Translations under genes and position numbers: made by a program | Notes under the pieces: model-generated | Database searches by the model: none | What the model was told of the DNA's origin: nothing | The model's input: the letters and a program-made list of their open reading frames with translations, nothing else | Source: Stenotrophomonas sp. 169 | GTDB lineage: Bacteria; Pseudomonadota; Gammaproteobacteria; Xanthomonadales; Xanthomonadaceae | Length of the DNA: 64,000 nt | Direction: 5' to 3' | NCBI RefSeq assembly: GCF_014621775.1 | Contig: NZ_CP061204.1 | Location: forward strand, 888,501 to 952,500 | Part shown: positions 1 to 7,790 of the stretch, one piece after another | Position numbering within the stretch: the stretch's first letter is position 1 | Layout of the letters: each line of letters opens with the position of its first letter

Positions 1-1731
1 GCGGTTGTCGAACATCACGTGGTAAGCCGCCAGGGACGCTTGGTACTTCTCGCCGAAGCGACGGAACCCTGCCTCGAACGTGCGTGACTTCTCCGGCTCC
101 AGGTCATCCACGCTGGCAGCGAAGGACTCCGGGGATACCTGCAGGGGGCCGCCACTGCCGCCGCCGACGAAGGCCGCGATGTTCTCTGCATACGAGGCGA
201 ACACTTCCTGCTGGGGACTCAGCTTGAAGCTGATGCCGGCCTGCGGCAGCACCGATTCCTTTGCGGTCAACGTGCCGGATGCATAGAGCGATTCGTTGCC
301 CGGCTTGGCGCGTGCGGTCATCCGGGTGTTCGGACTCTTGATGCCGACATCGACGGTCATGCGATCGTCCATGAAGCGCATGCGGTCCTGTACGTAGAAC
401 TGCCGCGTGCGGATGTCGAAGTCCTGGTCGAACAGGCGGCGATCCGGATGGTTGAGGTACGTGTCGTCCAGGAACGGGCCATCGATGTAGTAGAAATTGC
501 GTTCGACGTTGTGGTCGTTCTTCTCGTACCACAGGCCGGCCTCCAGCTCATGCAGACCCACGCGCCATGTCAGCGCCGCCGTGAGACCCTGGCGGTTGAT
601 GGTGTAATTGGTACTGCGGATCGAGATCGGCAGCGCGCGATCTGTGCCGGGGTGGGAGGGCTGGCCCGGTGCCCACCAATGGCCTTGGCCGCGGTTCTCG
701 TGGTGGTAGGCCAGCAGCTTCAGTCCGGCTGCGTCGCCCAGTTTGACGTCGGCATCCAGCGCGTACAGGTTGTCGTCGCGCAGCGCACGGCTCTGGTAGT
801 ACGCATCATCGATGCTGTTGACGCCGCCGCTGAAGGCGCAGCGTGCCGGATCGCGTGTGGCCGGTGCGCAGTACGCGGCGGCAACGGCGCGGTCCCAGTC
901 CGGTGCGTAGATGTTCCAGTCATAGCCCAAGCCGCGTTCCAGCATGCTCTTGGACAGGTACGCATAGTTCGCCTGGCTGGCGCGCGAGGTCGCCGCGAAG
1001 GCGCCGAAACGGTTGTCACCGACCTGCCATACGGCTTTCGCATTGAACTGGCGCGTGGTCTGGTTCTGATACGGCGCGGCCCACATGTCGGCGTCCTGGT
1101 GCACACCGGACACATAGGCGGAAAAACCGTTGAGGTCGCCGGTGTCCACGCGCAGATAGCCGCGACGCTGGTTGTCATCGCCGGCAGTGATGCTGGCACG
1201 ACCACCGAACTCGGTGGAGGGGTCCATCGAGAAGTATTGGATGGCGCCGCCCAGGTTGCTGGTGGACGCGACCCCCAGCGAGCCGATGCCCTGCGAGAGC
1301 TCGGCGCCGGCGAGATTCTCGGCGATCAGTGCGCGGGCGATGCTCAGGCCGTTGTAGTTGCCGTAGCTGTTGTCGCCCAGCGGGATGCCGTCCAGCGTGT
1401 AACCGAGGCGGCTCTTGTCGAACCCGCGCAGGCTGATGGTCTGTGATTCCTCATTGGCCCCGAACGCATCGTTGGATTGCACCGACACGCCGGGCAGGCG
1501 ATCCAGGATCTTCTGTCCGCTTGTGCCGGGCGGCAGTACCTGCTTGTCCACGGCCGTGATGCGCTGCACCTGGCGGGTTTCGCCTTGACCGATCACCGAA
1601 ACGGCGTCCAGGGTCTGCGCCGTGACGGCGGTATCGGCGAGGGTTTCGCCGGCGGCGTGGGCATTGGCGGCGCAAAGCGCGATCGCCACGGCAATCGTCA
1701 GGTGTCGGGTCTGCATGTCGGTCCGTTGCAT
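1..1731 (-). CDS. TonB-dependent receptor, 5' part (C-terminus beyond window)
   Basis: Outer-membrane TonB-dependent receptor; 577 codons are visible and the frame runs open through base 1, so the C-terminal barrel strands are missing. The N-terminus has a signal peptide ending near ANAHA (about residue 27), followed directly by a plug domain with typical motifs: ILDRLPGVSV, SLRGFDKSRLGYTLDGIP and NLGGAIQYF. There is no FecA-type signalling extension, so it is probably not a sigma-regulator receptor. Barrel sequence with aromatic-rich strands follows. ATG at 1731 is used; a second ATG lies five codons downstream (1716), and neither has a strong ribosome-binding site. The neighbouring citrate genes hint at a metal-chelate ligand, but nothing in the sequence fixes the substrate. 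Confidence 0.88.
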   Translation of the reverse strand, partial: MQRTDMQTRHLTIAVAIALCAANAHAAGETLADTAVTAQTLDAVSVIGQGETRQVQRITAVDKQVLPPGTSGQKILDRLPGVSVQSNDAFGANEESQTISLRGFDKSRLGYTLDGIPLGDNSYGNYNGLSIARALIAENLAGAELSQGIGSLGVASTSNLGGAIQYFSMDPSTEFGGRASITAGDDNQRRGYLRVDTGDLNGFSAYVSGVHQDADMWAAPYQNQTTRQFNAKAVWQVGDNRFGAFAATSRASQANYAYLSKSMLERGLGYDWNIYAPDWDRAVAAAYCAPATRDPARCAFSGGVNSIDDAYYQSRALRDDNLYALDADVKLGDAAGLKLLAYHHENRGQGHWWAPGQPSHPGTDRALPISIRSTNYTINRQGLTAALTWRVGLHELEAGLWYEKNDHNVERNFYYIDGPFLDDTYLNHPDRRLFDQDFDIRTRQFYVQDRMRFMDDRMTVDVGIKSPNTRMTARAKPGNESLYASGTLTAKESVLPQAGISFKLSPQQEVFASYAENIAAFVGGGSGGPLQVSPESFAASVDDLEPEKSRTFEAGFRRFGEKYQASLAAYHVMFDNR

Positions 1732-1868
1732 GGGGGAAGGCCTGCGTGCTGCAGGTCACCAACCACTATGCAAAGCGGAAATGACGGCTTTTTGACGGTA
1801 AAGCGAACGTTCGTTGTAACTGCGACGCTGTTCGCTTTATGCAACGGGAACGCACGCTGGCACCCAGG

Positions 1869-1891
1869 GTAGCGCCGCGCCATGCCCGGCG
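1869..1891. repeat. SMAG-like GTAG palindrome
   Basis: Starts with GTAGCGCCG and folds as GCCGnGC-cat-GCnCGGC. It resembles the short GTAG-headed palindromes (SMAG class) of Stenotrophomonas. It lies between the receptor and the reductase gene. Confidence 0.6.
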
Positions 1892-1901
1892 AGCGCAGCG
1901 G

Positions 1902-1933
1902 AAAGGGGGTGACGACCACCCGTCGTCACCCCC
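1902..1933 (-). terminator. Terminator of the porin-citM-reductase operon
   Basis: A perfect 12-bp stem (1905-1916 with 1922-1933, arm GGGGGTGACGAC) with a 5-nt loop, followed on the minus strand by TTTCC. It lies 21 bp after the reductase stop codon, so it probably ends transcription of that operon. Confidence 0.65.
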
Positions 1934-1953
1934 CCGCGTGCCACCGCATCGCA

Positions 1954-2694
1954 TCACCCCATGTACAGACCGCCGTTGACCGGATAGTCCGCCCCGGTCA
2001 CGTACGCGGCGTCGTCCGAGGCCAGCCAGCCGCACAACGCGGCCACTTCCTCCGGTTTGCCCAGGCGGCGGATCGGCACCGAGGCCGCCAGCCGGTCCAG
2101 CACATCGGGCGGGAAACTGCTGATCGCCTGGCTGGCGATATAACCGGGCGAGATGGTGTTGACCGTGACCCCGCGCGCTGCGGTCTCTGCAGCGAGTGCA
2201 CGGCTGAAACCGTGCATGGCGGCCTTGGCGGTGGCGAAGTTGACCTGGCCGATCTGCCCCTTGTGCGCGCTGACTGAGCCGATGTTGATGATGCGCCCCC
2301 AGCCACGCGTGGTCATGCCGTCGACGACCTGCTTGGTGATGTTGAACAGTGAGTTGAGGTTGGACGCGATGACCGCGTTCCAGTCATCGGCACTCATCTG
2401 CCGGAACAGCACATCGCGGCTGCCGCCCGAGTTGTTGACCAGCACGTCCACCGCCCCAACATCGGCTCGCACCTTGTCAAACGCCGTAGCGGTGGAGGCC
2501 CAGTCGGTCGCATTGCCTTCCGATGCGATGAAATCGAAGCCGAGGTCGCGCTGTTCACGCAACCAACCGGCCTTGCGCGGCGAGTTCGGCGCGCAGCCTG
2601 CGACCACCGTGTGGCCCGAGCGTGCCAAGGTCTGGCAGATCGCGGTGCCGACACTGCCCATGCCGCTGGTGACGTATGCGATGCGAAGCGTCAT
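1954..2694 (-). CDS. phbB: Acetoacetyl-CoA reductase-like SDR (PhaB family) with catalytic Tyr replaced by Phe
   Basis: 246 aa, the same length as classical PhaB/PhbB, which reduces acetoacetyl-CoA with NADPH. PhaB-like stretches include RIAYVTSGMG, GFDFIASEGN, ITKQVVDGM, RGWGRIINIGSV, VTVNTISPGYIA and the ending NGGLYMG. The nucleotide-binding motif reads TSGMGSVG instead of the usual TGGMGGIG. The active-site motif YxxxK reads FATAK: the codon is TTC, so the catalytic tyrosine is phenylalanine while the serine (IGSV) and lysine remain. ATG at 2694 follows GGAG. It is the last gene of the porin-CitMHS operon, 32 bp after the transporter. No PHA synthase or thiolase is nearby. Family membership is certain; normal reductase activity is doubtful. 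Confidence 0.85.
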   Translation of the reverse strand: MTLRIAYVTSGMGSVGTAICQTLARSGHTVVAGCAPNSPRKAGWLREQRDLGFDFIASEGNATDWASTATAFDKVRADVGAVDVLVNNSGGSRDVLFRQMSADDWNAVIASNLNSLFNITKQVVDGMTTRGWGRIINIGSVSAHKGQIGQVNFATAKAAMHGFSRALAAETAARGVTVNTISPGYIASQAISSFPPDVLDRLAASVPIRRLGKPEEVAALCGWLASDDAAYVTGADYPVNGGLYMG

Positions 2695-2726
2695 TGGTTT
2701 CTCCAGGTTGCGGAATACGGGCCGCC

Positions 2727-4058
2727 TCAGGCGGACAGCGGATACAGCGAGAACAACAGGCCACCCGCCATCAGCAGCAGGGAAATCAACACCGCCCACT
2801 TCAGGGTGAACTTCTGATGGTCGGCGAACTCCACCTTGGCCAGGCCCACCAGCAGGTAGGTCGAGGGCACGAGCGGGCTGAGCAGATGTACGGGTTGGCC
2901 GGCCAGCGAAGCGCGGGCCATTTCGACCGGCGTGATGCCGTAGTTGCCGGCGGCCTCGGACAGGATCGGCAGCACGCCGAAGTAGAAGGCATCGTTGGAC
3001 ATGAAGAACGTGAACGGCATCGAGGCCAGCGCGGTGATCACCGCCAGGTACGGCCCCCAGCTCTCCGGAATGATCGCCAGGAAGCTGTGTGACATCGCTT
3101 CCACCATGCCGGTGTTGTTGAGGATGCCGGTAAAGATGCCGGCCGCGAAGATCAGCGACACCACCGACAGCACGTTGCCTGCGTGGTTGACCACCCGGCG
3201 GCGCTGCTCGGCCAGGTTCGGGTAGTTGATCACCAGGGCGATGGCGAAGCCCACCATGAACAGGATCGGCATCGGCAGCAGGCCCATGATCAGGGCGGCC
3301 ATCAGCGCGGCGGTCAGACCGAAGTTCACCCACAACAGCTTCGGCCGCTTGATGTCTTCGGCGTCTTCAACCGTGGGCAGCGCATCGCCATCATCGGACA
3401 CGCTGGAATCCATCCATGAGCCGCCCTGCGGCAGCGACACCACGCCCAGGCGGCGGCGCTCCTTCATGCCCAGGTACCAGGCCAGCACCAGGATGCCGGC
3501 GCAGGCGATGACCATCGAAGGAATCAGCGGGACGAACACATCGGCCGGGTCGACATGCAGCGCAGTGGCGGCGCGCGCGGTCGGGCCGCCCCACGGGGTG
3601 AGGTTCATGACGCCGCCCGCCAGGATCGTCACGCAGGTCATGTTCAATGCGTTCATGCCCAACCGCCGATACAGCGGCAGCATCGCCGAGACGGTGATCA
3701 TGTAGGTGGTCGAGCCATCACCATCGAGCGAGATCAGCATCGCCAGAACGGCCGTGCCCATGACGATCTTCAGCGGATCACCCTTCACCACGTTGAGGAT
3801 GATGCGGACCAGCGGATCGAACAGGCCGGCGTCGATCATCACCCCGAAGTACAGGATGGCGAACATCAGCATGACGCCGGTGGGCGCGATTTTCTTGATA
3901 CCGTCGAGCATCATTTCATCGATGCCGGCACCGAAGCCACCGAGCAACGCGAAGATGATCGGGACGGTGATCAGGGCGACCAGCGGCGACAGTCGTTTGC
4001 TCATGATCAAATACATGAACGTAATGACCATGCCAAAGCCGAGGATGCTGAGCATCAT
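2727..4058 (-). CDS. citM: CitMHS-family metal-citrate/proton symporter
   Basis: 443-aa inner-membrane transporter with about a dozen hydrophobic segments, matching the usual CitMHS length. The family imports citrate, often complexed with Mg2+ or Ca2+, with protons. Conserved stretches: SLDGDGSTTYMIT (about 110-122), NLTPWGGPTAR (152-162), SNDAFYFGVLP, and DHQKFTLKW near the C-terminus. The central hydrophilic loop (about 200-240) is acidic. ATG at 4058 is preceded by AGGAG; the next codon is also ATG. It is the middle gene of the porin-citM-reductase operon and is divergent from tctDE, whose family controls tricarboxylate uptake. Citrate is the most likely substrate; the metal preference cannot be read. 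Confidence 0.9.
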   Translation of the reverse strand: MMLSILGFGMVITFMYLIMSKRLSPLVALITVPIIFALLGGFGAGIDEMMLDGIKKIAPTGVMLMFAILYFGVMIDAGLFDPLVRIILNVVKGDPLKIVMGTAVLAMLISLDGDGSTTYMITVSAMLPLYRRLGMNALNMTCVTILAGGVMNLTPWGGPTARAATALHVDPADVFVPLIPSMVIACAGILVLAWYLGMKERRRLGVVSLPQGGSWMDSSVSDDGDALPTVEDAEDIKRPKLLWVNFGLTAALMAALIMGLLPMPILFMVGFAIALVINYPNLAEQRRRVVNHAGNVLSVVSLIFAAGIFTGILNNTGMVEAMSHSFLAIIPESWGPYLAVITALASMPFTFFMSNDAFYFGVLPILSEAAGNYGITPVEMARASLAGQPVHLLSPLVPSTYLLVGLAKVEFADHQKFTLKWAVLISLLLMAGGLLFSLYPLSA

Positions 4059-4106
4059 CTGCGGACTCCTTGCGGAAAAGGGCGGGAGGGGAAGGGGAGG
4101 GGGGGG

Positions 4107-5297
4107 TCAGAAGTCGAACTGCAGGCGCCCGGTGACCGCGCGCGTACGGTCGACGGTGACGTCGGCCAGGCGATCGCGGTTGCGGCTCTCGATCAGGTTG
4201 AGCATGAAGCGCAGGTTGTCGCGCAGGTACCAGTTGCCGCCCAGCGTCCATGCCTCGGTGCTGCCATCGCGCAGGTCGGGCAAGCCGATGAGATGCTGGT
4301 CACCCCGCATCTGGTCATAGCGCAGTGCCAGCTCGAACGCGCCGGCCTTGTGCCGGATATCCTGGATGCGCGCGAAGCGCCCGGTCTTGCGGTCGTAGCC
4401 GCGCGACTCACCGGTGACGAACCAGCTCACCATCCCGTAGCCGGCCAGCACCTTGCCGTGCTGCAGGCCGTCGTCGAACGTGGCCCCGCTGAACTCGCCC
4501 TGCCACGACCACGGACCGCGTACCTGCGCATACTCCAGCGACCACTTGTCCACATCGGTATCGCGCCCGGCGGAGAAGTCGACCAGGGTCAACCGGCTTT
4601 CATCGGACAGGTGGCCTGCCGGACGTGGGCGGATGCGCAGCGCCGGGGCGCCGCTGGCACCGGGGTTGTCGTACAGCTCGCGCGCCAGCGAAATACCCAG
4701 GTGCAGCACGTCGCCGGCTGCGGGACTCGGCGCCCACGTGGCACGGCCGCCGGCGGCGCGACCCTTGACCTGCCACGCGTCGATGCTCTCCAGGCTGTAC
4801 AGGCTGGCCGCCCAGGTGAAGTCACCCGGATTGGCCTGCCAGGACGCGCCCAGGCGATACAACGGCGCCAGCGAGGTGCCCGCGTTGCCGCGCTCCAGAA
4901 AGCTGCCGTAGTTGGAGCCGGTGCGGTCATCGAGCGAGAAGTACTGCTTGAACTGACCGACGGTGAGCCGGCCGGCATCGCCGAAGCCGCGGCTCAGGTA
5001 GACATCCTTGGCTTCGACACGGTCGCCGGAGAAGTCGGCTTCCATCTTGTAATCGACGACGAAGAACTTGCCGGACACGTCAATCCACGCGCGCCGCACT
5101 TCGGTGTCGTCCTTGTTCGGCGTGCCGCGCCCATCGTTGTCGAACGTGGCGAAATCCAGGTGCAGACGGCCACCGATTGCAGCGGTGACTGGGCGCTGAT
5201 CATCCGCAGCAAACACCGGTGCAGCAGCAGACAACCACACCGCCCCGACCAGCGCACGACGACCGAAGCCCGCCCAACGAACAGAAAACTCTTCCAC
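4107..5297 (-). CDS. OprO/OprP-type porin
   Basis: 396-aa outer-membrane porin of the phosphate/polyphosphate-selective porin family (OprO/OprP). A GTG start at 5297 is chosen because GGAGGG lies 4 bp upstream and the protein then opens with a normal signal peptide ending PVFA before ADDQRP. Family features include LTGESRGYD, a GGNWYLRDNLRFMLN strand and the terminal phenylalanine (LQFDF) needed for barrel assembly. It is the first gene of the operon with CitMHS, 48 bp away, so it probably admits citrate or another anion through the outer membrane. A paralogue occurs at 12595-13755 beside dctA. A Pho-box-like direct repeat lies 83 bp upstream. Confidence 0.86.
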   Translation of the reverse strand: MEEFSVRWAGFGRRALVGAVWLSAAAPVFAADDQRPVTAAIGGRLHLDFATFDNDGRGTPNKDDTEVRRAWIDVSGKFFVVDYKMEADFSGDRVEAKDVYLSRGFGDAGRLTVGQFKQYFSLDDRTGSNYGSFLERGNAGTSLAPLYRLGASWQANPGDFTWAASLYSLESIDAWQVKGRAAGGRATWAPSPAAGDVLHLGISLARELYDNPGASGAPALRIRPRPAGHLSDESRLTLVDFSAGRDTDVDKWSLEYAQVRGPWSWQGEFSGATFDDGLQHGKVLAGYGMVSWFVTGESRGYDRKTGRFARIQDIRHKAGAFELALRYDQMRGDQHLIGLPDLRDGSTEAWTLGGNWYLRDNLRFMLNLIESRNRDRLADVTVDRTRAVTGRLQFDF

Positions 5298-5379
5298 AAA
5301 CCCTCCCAGGTGCGCGCCCGGCGCGCGGCCAACGTGGGCACCCGAAACAGGTGCGAGGCCGCAGTCTCTTCCCCGCAAG

Positions 5380-5396
5380 CTGTCATGCGCCTGTCA
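5380..5396 (+). promoter_or_regulatory. Pho-box-like direct repeat (OmpR/PhoB-family operator candidate)
   Basis: CTGTCATGCGCCTGTCA: two CTGTCA half-sites exactly 11 bp apart, the spacing at which PhoB/OmpR-family regulators bind and the same half-site as the E. coli Pho box. It lies 83 bp upstream of the porin-citM operon, but in the plus-strand orientation. The binder could be PhoB or the adjacent TctD. Confidence 0.45.
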
Positions 5397-5434
5397 GCGG
5401 TTTGTGCAGTGCAGCGAACTCCCCACATTCCGCC

Positions 5435-5663
5435 CGCCGAGCACGGCTCGGCGCTACCGCTTTTCATCTCCCTTCATACGCGGCAGGCAGCAACCGGGAA
5501 ACCGTCAGGGCGACGGGCGGGGTGGGTATGCGGGGCCTTGAGCGGCAGGAGCCGCGAAGAGCTACATGGACGTACTTGCGCGTGCCCCGCATACCCACCC
5601 CGCCCGTCGCCAACCGGTAGTCCAGCTTCAGGGCAGCCGCGAGGGGGTCTCACCCGTTCGACC
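5435..5663 (-). repeat. Composite structured repeat, copy C (long stem plus SMAG palindrome)
   Basis: Read on the minus strand: a GGTCGAACGGGTGAG head and CCCCCTCGCGG; then a long stem whose 28-nt arms are perfectly complementary (5584-5611 and 5509-5536). Inside the stem are the conserved segment AAGTACGTCCATGTAGC and a small hairpin GCGGC-TCCT-GCCGC (5542-5555). It ends with CTGAC, GCCGCGTA, an A-rich spacer and a SMAG-like palindrome (5435-5457). The same order recurs at 40216-40503 and 52669-52969, with different stem sequence but preserved pairing. Confidence 0.75.
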
Positions 5664-5710
5664 CACTCCCCGTGCGTTAGCATCTCAACTCCCCCGCACC
5701 CGACAACCGC

Positions 5711-6409
5711 ATGCGCCTGCTGCTGGTCGAAGACAACCCGGACCTCGCCGATGCCATCATCCGCCGCATGCGCCGCAACGGGCACGCCGTGGATTGGCAG
5801 GCTGACGGCCTGGCCGCGGCCAGCGTCCTGCGCTACCAGGCCTTCGACCTGGTGGTGCTGGATATCGGCCTGCCCAAGCTGGACGGACTGCGCGTGCTGG
5901 CGGGCATGCGTGAACGCGGCGACAGCACGCCCGTGCTCATGTTGACCGCACGCGATGGCATCGAAGACCGCGTGCAGGCACTGGATGTGGGTGCCGATGA
6001 CTACCTCGGCAAACCGTTCGATTTCCGCGAGTTCGAGGCCCGCTGCCGCGTCCTGCTGCGACGGGGCCGCGGCCAGGCCAGCGAACTGGTGCAGATCGGC
6101 GGCTTCCAGTTCGACAACGCCGCGCACCGGGTGAGTCTGGACGGCGAGCTCATCGAACTGCCGAATCGTGAGTTCCGCCTGCTGGAGATCCTGGTCGGGC
6201 GCAGGGGACAAGTGGTGGGCAAGGACGAAATCGGCAACGGCTTGTTCGGTTTCGACGACGAAGCCGGACCCAACGCCATCGAACTGTACATCGGACGACT
6301 GCGCCGCAAACTGGCGGCCGCGCCGCTGCGGATCGTCACCGTGCGCGGCGTGGGCTACATGCTCGAGGCGGCCCAGTCCGCCACCGGAGACATCGATGCA
6401 GCGCCGTGA
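5711..6409 (+). CDS. tctD: OmpR-family response regulator, TctD-like
   Basis: 232 aa. Receiver domain (1-115) with acidic pocket E7/D8, phospho-acceptor D51 in LVVLDIGLP, T79 and K101 in YLGKPF. The C-terminal winged helix (about 128-222) contains LPNREFRLLEIL, GPNAIELYIGRLRRKL and TVRGVGYML. It is probably phosphorylated by the kinase encoded next, whose start lies inside this gene's end (14-bp overlap), so the pair is co-translated. TctD homologues activate tricarboxylate uptake genes in other proteobacteria; here the divergent porin-CitMHS operon is the obvious target. Start ATG at 5711. Confidence 0.9.
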   Translation: MRLLLVEDNPDLADAIIRRMRRNGHAVDWQADGLAAASVLRYQAFDLVVLDIGLPKLDGLRVLAGMRERGDSTPVLMLTARDGIEDRVQALDVGADDYLGKPFDFREFEARCRVLLRRGRGQASELVQIGGFQFDNAAHRVSLDGELIELPNREFRLLEILVGRRGQVVGKDEIGNGLFGFDDEAGPNAIELYIGRLRRKLAAAPLRIVTVRGVGYMLEAAQSATGDIDAAP

Positions 6410-7790
6410 GCGGACGGCGCCGCCTTCGCTGCGCCGCACGCTGACGCTGTACCTGGGCGTGTTGCTGGGGGTGTTCGCCGTGGCCCTGTTGTTCGCTGCA
6501 CGTGACTACGGCCAACGCGCCGCAAATCGATCCTACGATCACCTGCTGGTGTCCTCGGCGCTGTCCATTGCCGATTCGGTGGCGCTGGTGGACGGCCAGT
6601 GGCAGGTCGACCTGCCCTATGCCGCGCTGGACCTGCTGGCCATGGCACCGGAAGACCGGGTGTTCTATCGGGTGGCCGACAGCCGCGGCAGCCTGATCAC
6701 CGGCTACGGCGACCTGCCACCGGCGCCACGCGCTGCCACGGGCGAAGGTCCTGCGCCGCAGCTGTTCGATGCCCCCTACAGTGGCGAGACCGTGCGCTTC
6801 GCCGTGGTGGCACGCACCCTGTCTTCGCCGTCCGCGCAGGGAGAAGTGCGCGTGCAGGTAGGGCAGACGCGGCGTGCGCGCGAAGCGCTGGCACAGGAAA
6901 TGGTCAACCGCGCCCTGCTGGCCATCAGTGTGCTGTCGCTGCTGTCCCTGGCCCTGGTCGGCGTAGGCGTACACCGTGCATTCCGTCCGCTGGTGCGCGT
7001 GGAGCGCGAACTGTCGCGCCGGGAGCCCTCCGACCTGAGACCGTTGGATGCGCACGTGCCGCGCGAGATGGACCAGATGGTCGCGGCGCTGAATCGCTTC
7101 ATGGAACGCCTGTCCAGCAGCAACGAAACGCTGCGGTCGTTCATGGCCGAGGCCGCCCACCAGATGCGCACCCCGCTGGCCGCCTTGCGCGCGCAGGCGC
7201 AGTTGGCGCTGGACGATGACGACCCGGAAGACATGCGTCGGAGTCTGCAGGCCATCGAGCGCAACGCCAGCCACATGAGCCGCCTGCTCAACCAGCTGCT
7301 GAGTGACGCCAGCGTCATCCACCGGTCGAACCTGCAGCGTTACGCGCCGGTTGATCTCGCCGAGACCGTGCACCAGGCCTTGCATGAGGCAGTGCCACAG
7401 GTGGATCCGATTCCGCGGGTGCAGTTGCTGGTCACCGCGGGACCGGTGTGGGTGCAGGGCGATGCGCTGCTGCTGCGCGAGGCGATCAAGAACCTGATCG
7501 ACAACGCCATCAAGTACAGTGCGGCCGCGCCATTGCAGGTGGCGCTGACGACCGAGGGCGACAGTGCTGTGCTGACGATCGCCGACCATGGCCCCGGCAT
7601 CGCCGCTGCCGATGCAGAGCGGGTGTTCGAGCGCTTCGCCCGCGGGGAGGGCGCCGCCGCGGGGGGTGCCGGGCTGGGGCTGGCCATCGTCAAGCGGGTA
7701 GTCGATGCCCATGGCGGCCACATCGACCTGGCCAACCGCCGCGAAGGCGGGCTGGTCGCCACCATCACCCTGCCCCGGAGTCATGCATGA
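6396..7790 (+). CDS. tctE: Sensor histidine kinase, TctE-like
   Basis: 464-aa inner-membrane sensor kinase. First membrane helix about 15-36, a periplasmic domain of about 130 residues, second helix about 170-190, HAMP-like linker, HisKA with H-box AEAAHQMRTPL, and an ATPase domain with N-box NLIDNAIKYS, G1 DHGPGI and G2 GAGLGLAIV. It fits the TctE family that senses tricarboxylates and phosphorylates TctD. The start ATG at 6396 overlaps the regulator gene by 14 bp, and the stop overlaps the next start by 3 bp, so the three genes form a tight operon. Confidence 0.9.
   Translation: MQRRERTAPPSLRRTLTLYLGVLLGVFAVALLFAARDYGQRAANRSYDHLLVSSALSIADSVALVDGQWQVDLPYAALDLLAMAPEDRVFYRVADSRGSLITGYGDLPPAPRAATGEGPAPQLFDAPYSGETVRFAVVARTLSSPSAQGEVRVQVGQTRRAREALAQEMVNRALLAISVLSLLSLALVGVGVHRAFRPLVRVERELSRREPSDLRPLDAHVPREMDQMVAALNRFMERLSSSNETLRSFMAEAAHQMRTPLAALRAQAQLALDDDDPEDMRRSLQAIERNASHMSRLLNQLLSDASVIHRSNLQRYAPVDLAETVHQALHEAVPQVDPIPRVQLLVTAGPVWVQGDALLLREAIKNLIDNAIKYSAAAPLQVALTTEGDSAVLTIADHGPGIAAADAERVFERFARGEGAAAGGAGLGLAIVKRVVDAHGGHIDLANRREGGLVATITLPRSHA

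Larger units (their letters stand above)
5298..5710. other. Divergent intergenic region between porin operon and tctDE
   Basis: 413 bp with no gene. From the porin side it holds the Pho-box-like repeat (5380-5396), a SMAG-like palindrome (5435-5457) and the long inverted-repeat element (to 5663), which ends 48 bp before tctD. Promoters for both directions must lie here, but no convincing -35/-10 pair was picked out. Confidence 0.6.

Noticed and set aside
3555..5945. 796-codon plus-strand open frame opposite the porin and CitMHS genes
   Set aside because: It mirrors real genes on the other strand; its composition is rich in Arg, Gln, His and Val without domains. Long antisense frames are common in GC-rich DNA.
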